Part shown: piece by piece, positions 30,712 to 35,334 of the stretch
How the letters are laid out: each line of letters starts with the position of its first letter
How positions within the stretch are numbered: position 1 is the first letter of the stretch
DNA from: Planctomycetaceae bacterium
GTDB taxonomy: Bacteria > Planctomycetota > Planctomycetia > Pirellulales > Thermoguttaceae
DNA length: 35,334 nt
NCBI GenBank assembly: GCA_012719125.1
Contig: JAAYAY010000411.1
Coordinates: 1 to 35,334, forward strand
Reading direction: 5' to 3'
Notes under the pieces: generated by a model
Told to the model about the DNA's origin: nothing
The model's database searches: none
The model's input: only the letters and a program-made list of their open reading frames with translations
Program-made: the position numbers and the translations under genes

Positions 30712-30740
30712 TTGACGCGATAAGGAGTGCAGGCTACTTT
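30712..30740 (+). promoter_or_regulatory. Promoter candidate for the TIR locus
   Basis: TTGACG (30712-30717) and TACTTT (30735-30740) are 17 bases apart and point toward the TIR genes. The match to a sigma70 consensus is moderate. It would give a leader of about 108 bases containing the G-run at 30796. Confidence 0.35.
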
Positions 30741-30795
30741 GGGGACTTCAAAATCGATGTTTTGTTTCCAGTGCTTTCGTCGTTCCCTCGTCGAA

Positions 30796-30804
30796 GGGGG
30801 GGGG
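30796..30804 (+). repeat. Nine-G homopolymer upstream of the TIR genes
   Basis: Nine consecutive G lie 51 bases before the first TIR start codon, in the presumed leader. Poly-G tracts of about this length slip during replication in some bacteria and can tune expression. No functional evidence exists here. Confidence 0.5.
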
Positions 30805-30854
30805 AGAGGCCGTCTTCCGGGGACTTCGTGCGGCGTGAAACACAGGTGGGGTCG

Positions 30855-31302
30855 ATGGCAATAAGGAAGCGCACCGCCGGATCTGCGAAGCGTGTGACGA
30901 ATCGGCCATCCAGGCCGCGATACCAGGTCTTCGTCAGTCATGCGACAGCCGACAAGTGGATTGCGTCGACCTTCTGCGAGAAGATCGACGCCACGGGTGC
31001 GTCAACATTCCGAGACGATCGCGACATCAACGGTGGCGACGATATTCCCGAATCGATTCGGTCGCAAATCAAGCAGTCTCGAGAGCTTGTTGTTTTGTTG
31101 ACGCCCGAATCGGTTGACCGACCTTGGGTCCTTCTTGAGGTCGGGGCAGCCTGGGCTCTGCGGAGGGATTATCGCATTATCCCCCGTGCTATGTCACGTG
31201 ACGGTCGACGCGATTCCCGATATAATCAAGGGAAAGAAGGCAATTCAGATCAACGAGTTCGATCAGTTTCTGAGAGAACTGCAGAAGCGAGTGAAGAAGT
31301 GA
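30855..31302 (+). CDS. TIR-domain protein 1, frameshifted at a C5 run
   Basis: Starting at ATG 30855 (MAIRKRTAGSAKRVTNRPSR), the protein enters a TIR domain: YQVFVSHATADKWIASTFCE, DDRDINGGDDIPESIRSQIK, ELVVLLTPESVDRPWVLLEV and GAAWALRRDYRIIP. The Glu of LLEVGAAW is the residue used by TIR NADases. At five C (31181-31185) homology leaves this frame. It continues in the next one as PVLCHVTVDAIPDIIKGKKA and QINEFDQFLRELQKRVKK, stopping at 31302. With four C the gene would encode 148 residues and end in a TGATG overlap with TIR 2. As written, the frame instead runs on through about 40 non-homologous residues into TIR 2, making a 349-residue double-TIR protein. A sequencing error cannot be excluded. 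Confidence 0.75.
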
Positions 31303-31904
31303 TGGCCACTGTCACCAAGACCTACGACGTCTTCATTTCGCACGCCTCGTCCGATTCCCATCTGGCCGCGGACATCGCAGAAGATCTGGAATCCGTGGGG
31401 CTCGAGCCGTTTCACGCAGGTGCCATGGGACCCGGGACGGACGTTGGCGACGCGATTTGGGAGGCCTTGGCGGAAAGCCGCGCTGTTATAGCGATTGTAT
31501 CGCCCGACGTATTGCCTCAAGCGATGGGCATGGTCGAAATCGGGGCGGCAGTGGCGTGGAACAAGCCGATCTACGTGGTGATGAATGGCTCCGCTTCCAC
31601 AAAACTGCCGGTGGCTCTGAGTAGTTATCCCGTCTATACGGTTGCACGTCTCGGCGAAGTGATCCAACAGATCCGCACCGGTTTTGAGCCGCTTAATGAG
31701 AGTGAACGCGGCGCTCTCGCGGAAGTCTACCGTAACTTGAAGACGCCAGCCGATCAATTGAGCCAATCGCCAAAGGCATTGCGTGAACTAACGGCCACGT
31801 TCAATCGCACTGTCCGCAAGCAGTTTTCGGGAGAACGACTGTTATCCGAACTGATTCGGATGCGGAAGAAGGGCGAACTTCCCCGATTGGGCACTCGCAA
31901 CTGA
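31302..31904 (+). CDS. TIR-domain protein 2 with C-terminal helical domain
   Basis: A 200-residue protein if started at ATG 31302. The TIR domain reads TYDVFISHASSDSHLAADIA, EDLESVGLEPFHAGAMGPGT, DVGDAIWEALAESRAVIAIV and MGMVEIGAAVAWNKPIYVVM, with the putative catalytic Glu in VEIGAA. After residue 125 comes a helical domain (IQQIRTGFEPLNESERGALA, then FSGERLLSELIRMRKKGELP) not typical of bare TIR proteins, perhaps for oligomerisation or sensing. Bacterial TIR proteins commonly degrade NAD+ or make signalling nucleotides in phage defence. Pairing of two TIR proteins suggests a heteromeric or sequential system, which is inference. Confidence 0.8.
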   Translation: MATVTKTYDVFISHASSDSHLAADIAEDLESVGLEPFHAGAMGPGTDVGDAIWEALAESRAVIAIVSPDVLPQAMGMVEIGAAVAWNKPIYVVMNGSASTKLPVALSSYPVYTVARLGEVIQQIRTGFEPLNESERGALAEVYRNLKTPADQLSQSPKALRELTATFNRTVRKQFSGERLLSELIRMRKKGELPRLGTRN

Positions 31905-32247
31905 GTACGCGTTTCCCAAGTAGCGGACATCGCCTGTCGGTGGGAATTGGTGGTTCAAGGTCAGATTCCCAGGCCAGTCGAAGCGGTCATTCCGTTTGTA
32001 TCGTCCCCTTCTCCCGTCTCTCCCCCCATCCGGTCGGTCTCGTCGTGTCGGCTGTAGTTGGTCTGCCGGTCGCTCGTGTCACAATTGAGGGGTAAGCAGG
32101 AACGGCGTCGGCTGGGAGTCTGTTTCCTGGCATCGCGTCTGGTCGATTCCTCTTGTTGAGTCCACTCACCAGGTCACGGATGCGCCTGGGCGGCCCACAT
32201 GTACGGAAAGGCAAACGAGGAATGGCCGGGAACCGCATCGCACAGAA
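31905..32247. other. Intergenic region before ftsK
   Basis: There are 343 bases between the TIR locus and ftsK. No tRNA, repeat or credible ORF was found. Short C/T-rich and G/T-rich stretches are present, and no strong promoter match was found. The promoter of ftsK is presumably here. A minus-strand frame covering it is the antisense shadow of ftsK. Confidence 0.5.
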
Positions 32248-34953
32248 ATGTTTGAAGAACGTGACCTCAAAATTGATTTGCTCGCCCTCGGGCTGCTGGC
32301 GCTGACGGTCTTTCTGGCCGCCAGTCTGCTGAGCTACAGTCCGAGCGATCCGCCCAGCCGATTGGTGTATCCGCCTTCGGAGACGGTCGCCAACCTCTGC
32401 GGACACTCGGGAGCCATCGTCAGCCATATTCTGCTGACGGGGTTTGGACTGGGAGCCTATTTCTTGTTGGCTTCTTTGGCATTTCTGACGGCCGTTCTTC
32501 TCGCCCGCCACGAAATCACCGAGCCGCTGGTGAGGCTGACCGGCTGGCTGCTGGCGCTGAGCGGCGTCTGTACGATCGCGCAGTTGGCCCTGCCCGAGCT
32601 GTCGCCGGGTCCGGTGATCGGGGCGGGGGGGTACCTGGGGGCCGTGGGACGGGGGCTCCTCGAAATGCACTTCGCCAGCGTGGGCGCCTACATTGTGGTC
32701 GTCAGCTTCACCTGCGTCGGCTTGTTTCTGGCTACCGACTACATCCTCCTCCGCGGCCTGGCCTGGGTCGTTTGGAGAGCCTTCGGCCCGGTCCTGTGGG
32801 CGGGACGCGTCGCCGCCCAGAGGGCCGGAGTCGGTCGAGAGGCAAATGAGGACGAAGACGGCGATTACGAAGACGATGAGTACGCGGAGGACGAAGACGA
32901 GTTCGATGAGGCGGGCGGACCGGCGGTGGTCAAGCCCGGCCAGAATGCCGGGACCGACGAGGAAGACGGAGCATCGAACATCGCGGCTGAGGAGAGCTCG
33001 CAAGAGACGGGCGATTCGCAGCAGGGCGAGACCGAAACGGCCCAGCCGGGCGGTCTGATGGCGGCCCTGCGGATTCGCAAGCCGCGACGATCGAAGCGGG
33101 AAGAAATGATCGAGGAGATCGAGGCTGCGGCCAGCACGGAAGGGGCGGCCGACTACGAATTGCCGTCGCTCGAACTGCTGCTGGAAAGCGAACCTTTCAA
33201 CTTCACCGATCATGAGAAGGAGGTACGCCGGCAAGCAAAACTGCTCGAGAAGACCTTTGCCAATTTCGGCTTCAACGTGCGGGTCGTCGAAATCCAGACG
33301 GGACCGGTCATTTCCCAGTTCGAGGTTGAACTGGAGGCCGGGCTTCGGCTCAGCAAGATCACCGGCCTGGCTGACGACCTGGCGATTGCCTTGCGGGTTC
33401 CCAGCGTGCGGATTGTGGCGCCGATCCCCGGAAAAAACACGGTCGGGATCGAGGTTCCCAACACGGAGCGCCAGCTCGTGCGGATGCGGGAAGTGATCGA
33501 GGAGACCAACGGCAAGGCCCAGGCCATGCGGATTCCAATCTTCCTGGGCAAGGACGTGTCGGGTAACGCCCTGACGGTCGACCTGTCGACGCTGCCCCAC
33601 CTGCTGATCGCCGGGCGGACCGGCACAGGCAAGAGCGTGTGCCTGAACTCGATCATCGTTTCGATGCTCATGTCGAGGCGTCCGGACGAAGTGCGAATGT
33701 TGCTGATCGATCCCAAGATGGTCGAGTTGAGCCCTTACAAGAAGATTCCCCATCTGATGCACCCCGTGGTGACCGACATGCGCAAGGCCGAGGCGATCCT
33801 GGCCTGGGCCGTGGAGAAGATGGAGGAACGCTATCAGTTGCTCGCCCGGGCGGGCGTGCGGCATCTGAGCGTCTACAACCAGTTGGGCGAGGAAGAGTTG
33901 CGCGACCGGATCGACCCGGAATCGGACGAGGAATGGGAACAGATTCCCAAGCACATGCCGTACATCGTGATTGTGGCCGACGAAATGGCCGACTTGATGA
34001 TGACGGCCGCGAAGGAAGTCGAGGCCCACATCATTCGGCTGGCGCAGAAGAGCCGTGCCGTGGGCATCCACCTCGTGCTCGCCACTCAGAAGCCGACGGT
34101 CGACGTGATCACCGGCCTGATCAAGTCGAACCTGCCGGCGAGAATCGCCTTCGAGGTTTCCAGCCGGACCGACAGTCGCGTGGTGCTCGACGAAATGGGC
34201 GCCGACAAGCTGCTCGGTAACGGCGATATGCTCTTCCTGCGCCCCGGCACAAGTTCGCTGATCCGGGGGCAGGGCACGTATCTGAGCGACGACGAGATCG
34301 GCAAGGTCATCGACGCGGTCGCCACGACGGAGCCGCAATTCGTCCGCGAGTTGGTCCAACTCAAGACCGACGACGCGACCGAGGCGCCCACTCTGACCAA
34401 GCGCGACGATCTCTACGAGGGGGCGGTCGACATCGTTGTGCGAGAGGGGAGGGGAAGCGTTTCGCTCTTGCAGCGAACGTTGGGAATCGGCTACGGTCGC
34501 GCTGCGAGGCTCATCGATTACATGGAAGAGGATGGGATCGTCGGCCCCTACAACGGCAGCCAGGCCCGGGAGATCCTGATGACGATCGAGGACTGGGAGG
34601 CTATGCGCGGCGGCGGGCGAGCGCCGCTGACGGCGTTGGACTCGACGCCGAAGCCGGCCCGTGCCAGCAAGATTACGATGTCTGCTCCTAGTCCGGATTT
34701 CTTGGACAGCGGGGAGACGGAAACCGGGCCTGTCCGATCCAAGGAGAACGTGCCTTGGGAGGAAGACGACGTGGAAGCCGAGATCGGCAATGCCGAGGCC
34801 GAAGAAGCGTGGGAGGACGACAGGTACGACGAGGAAGAGGGCGATGAGGAAGACGACTTCGCCAACGACGAGTACGACGATGAAGTTGAGTACGAGGCAT
34901 ACGACAAGGAGAAGAGGAAAGGCAAGGAGGGCTGGCAGGCCGAGTCGGCGTAA
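32248..34953 (+). CDS. ftsK: DNA translocase FtsK/SpoIIIE, with extra acidic C-tail
   Basis: A 901-residue membrane-anchored translocase. About four N-terminal membrane helices occupy residues 8-180. They are followed by an acidic linker (DEDGDYEDDEYAEDEDEFDE, about residues 205-225) and further disordered sequence. The alpha/beta motor has Walker A GRTGTGKS (456-463), RMLLIDPKMVELSPY and YIVIVADEMADLMM. A gamma winged-helix domain reads YEGAVDIVVREGRGSVSLLQ followed by GYGRAARLIDYMEEDGIVGP. It clears chromosome DNA at the septum and guides dimer resolution through KOPS sites. Most FtsK proteins end just after gamma; this one adds about 120 residues that are highly acidic (for example DDRYDEEEGDEEDDFANDEY). 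The start has no strong ribosome-binding site. Confidence 0.95.
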   Translation: MFEERDLKIDLLALGLLALTVFLAASLLSYSPSDPPSRLVYPPSETVANLCGHSGAIVSHILLTGFGLGAYFLLASLAFLTAVLLARHEITEPLVRLTGWLLALSGVCTIAQLALPELSPGPVIGAGGYLGAVGRGLLEMHFASVGAYIVVVSFTCVGLFLATDYILLRGLAWVVWRAFGPVLWAGRVAAQRAGVGREANEDEDGDYEDDEYAEDEDEFDEAGGPAVVKPGQNAGTDEEDGASNIAAEESSQETGDSQQGETETAQPGGLMAALRIRKPRRSKREEMIEEIEAAASTEGAADYELPSLELLLESEPFNFTDHEKEVRRQAKLLEKTFANFGFNVRVVEIQTGPVISQFEVELEAGLRLSKITGLADDLAIALRVPSVRIVAPIPGKNTVGIEVPNTERQLVRMREVIEETNGKAQAMRIPIFLGKDVSGNALTVDLSTLPHLLIAGRTGTGKSVCLNSIIVSMLMSRRPDEVRMLLIDPKMVELSPYKKIPHLMHPVVTDMRKAEAILAWAVEKMEERYQLLARAGVRHLSVYNQLGEEELRDRIDPESDEEWEQIPKHMPYIVIVADEMADLMMTAAKEVEAHIIRLAQKSRAVGIHLVLATQKPTVDVITGLIKSNLPARIAFEVSSRTDSRVVLDEMGADKLLGNGDMLFLRPGTSSLIRGQGTYLSDDEIGKVIDAVATTEPQFVRELVQLKTDDATEAPTLTKRDDLYEGAVDIVVREGRGSVSLLQRTLGIGYGRAARLIDYMEEDGIVGPYNGSQAREILMTIEDWEAMRGGGRAPLTALDSTPKPARASKITMSAPSPDFLDSGETETGPVRSKENVPWEEDDVEAEIGNAEAEEAWEDDRYDEEEGDEEDDFANDEYDDEVEYEAYDKEKRKGKEGWQAESA

Positions 34954-35044
34954 GGCGACGAACCTCGCGGCGACAGGGCATGTCATTCATTCGTTCCCTG
35001 GAACGCCACCACCCCGGAGAGGTATTTGCCGGGAGCATCCTCGG

Positions 35045-35073
35045 TTGACGCGAGGCCCCAGGTGTCGTATTCT
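35045..35073 (+). promoter_or_regulatory. Strong sigma70-type promoter downstream of ftsK
   Basis: TTGACG (35045-35050) and TATTCT (35068-35073) are separated by 17 bases, the best spacing and one of the best matches in the window. Transcription would start near 35080. About 200 bases downstream is an intrinsic terminator, and no convincing gene lies between. Confidence 0.6.
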
Positions 35074-35079
35074 TAGCTG

Positions 35080-35282
35080 TTTACCCAAAGCGAATTTGAC
35101 AGATTGAGATCCTGCCGTGTTTGCCTGTGCTTTCGATGCAGTCCGACCGATATCCGACTCCACTCCCTGCGGTGTGGGTGTCATTATCGTGGCGATTGCT
35201 GACCGAGGGCCATAGGGGCTACGACGGGACCGCAACTGATCCAAGACAGCCCTGAGGCCCGAACCGGCCTGAGGGTTTTTTT
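35080..35282 (+). ncRNA. Candidate small RNA, about 200 nt, possibly 6S-like
   Basis: The unit is bounded by a good promoter and a terminator with seven T. No ORF has a ribosome-binding site; the longest, 39 codons from ATG 35136, looks non-coding. The 5' and 3' thirds pair imperfectly (around 35108-35120 with 35221-35233), and a hairpin CCACTCC-CTGC-GGTGTGG forms near the middle. A rod with a central bubble, about 180-200 nt long, is what 6S RNA looks like. The assignment is based on size and layout only; another sRNA or an untranslated leader is possible. Confidence 0.4.
35250..35282 (+). terminator. Intrinsic terminator
   Basis: CCCTGAGGCC (35250-35259) pairs with GGCCTGAGGG (35266-35275) with one mismatch across a six-base loop, followed directly by seven T. 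This is a classic rho-independent terminator for rightward transcripts. Confidence 0.85.
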
Positions 35283-35334
35283 GTTTCCCGAGTCGCCGTC
35301 TGCCGGCCATACGTTGTCGCTGTCGAAGTGGCCC

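Noticed and set aside
30360-30854. In-frame N-terminal extension of TIR 1
   Set aside because: It overlaps the oxidoreductase gene antisense and reads through the divergent promoter region. ATG 30855 begins a credible basic N-terminus.
31987-34986. 999-codon minus-strand ORF opposite ftsK
   Set aside because: It is the antisense shadow of a clear FtsK. High GC at third positions keeps the opposite frame open; composition is Arg/His/Leu-rich with no motif.
35136-35255. 39-codon ORF inside the candidate small RNA
   Set aside because: No ribosome-binding site and no recognisable sequence; its stop overlaps the terminator stem.

Overview
The window looks like a chromosomal segment of a planctomycete, probably a Pirellulales-type bacterium, carrying an integrated mobile element. 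The flanking genes are typical of that group: a neutral-ceramidase-like hydrolase, a heparinase II/III-like lyase, a PQQ-type beta-propeller protein, a Tat-exported SGNH hydrolase, two Tat-exported Gfo/Idh/MocA oxidoreductases and an FG-GAP/VCBS protein. The taxon is inferred from gene content only; no rRNA or marker gene is present.

Left flank (1-2292). A minus-strand gene starts at the very edge. It is followed by a 252-bp MITE-like unit with 12-bp terminal inverted repeats and TA flanks. A decayed IS630-family insertion (379-1576) abuts it and shares one TA. Its transposase has two frameshifts, an apparent internal deletion and a Lys where the catalytic Glu is expected. About 0.65 kb with no recognisable gene follows.

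Integrated element (2340-19138, 16.8 kb). It sits in a tRNA-Arg(CCU) gene between 47-bp att repeats. Nearly all genes point right. In order they are: an HTH protein; a regulatory region with 18-bp direct repeats; small ORFs and an AlpA-like HTH protein in ATGA-overlapping series; a replication module (DnaD-like initiator, DnaC-like loader, DnaB helicase); small nucleic-acid-related proteins; a SprT-like zincin; a Nu1-like HTH protein; a tape-measure-like protein with a 51-bp VNTR; small unknowns; a four-CxxC protein between two matching hairpins; a ParB-like protein; a tail-anchored protein; an excisionase-like HTH protein; and a tyrosine integrase. No portal, large terminase or capsid gene was found. 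It therefore looks like a satellite, phage-plasmid-like or phage-derived replicating element rather than a complete prophage.

The most striking feature is that the attachment core lies inside the integrase reading frame. The integrated integrase ends five codons past the core, inside the tRNA. In the excised circle the same frame would run through the core into 54 further codons, now stranded at the far left end (2340-2503). Integration therefore swaps the integrase C-terminus. The two att copies differ by a compensated base pair in the tRNA T-stem, so the intact tRNA is a host/element hybrid.

Right flank (19139-35334). A minus-strand series carries SGNH hydrolase, PQQ protein, heparinase-like lyase, ceramidase-like hydrolase and a TM1266-like small protein. 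Next come a glutamine-cyclotransferase-like protein and an oxidoreductase on the plus strand, and a minus-strand oxidoreductase/VCBS pair. Divergent from the latter is a two-gene TIR-domain locus in which a five-C run separates 'two TIR proteins' from 'one fused double-TIR protein'. The window closes with an FtsK/SpoIIIE translocase bearing an extra acidic tail, and a well-delimited ~200-nt transcription unit that may encode a 6S-like small RNA.
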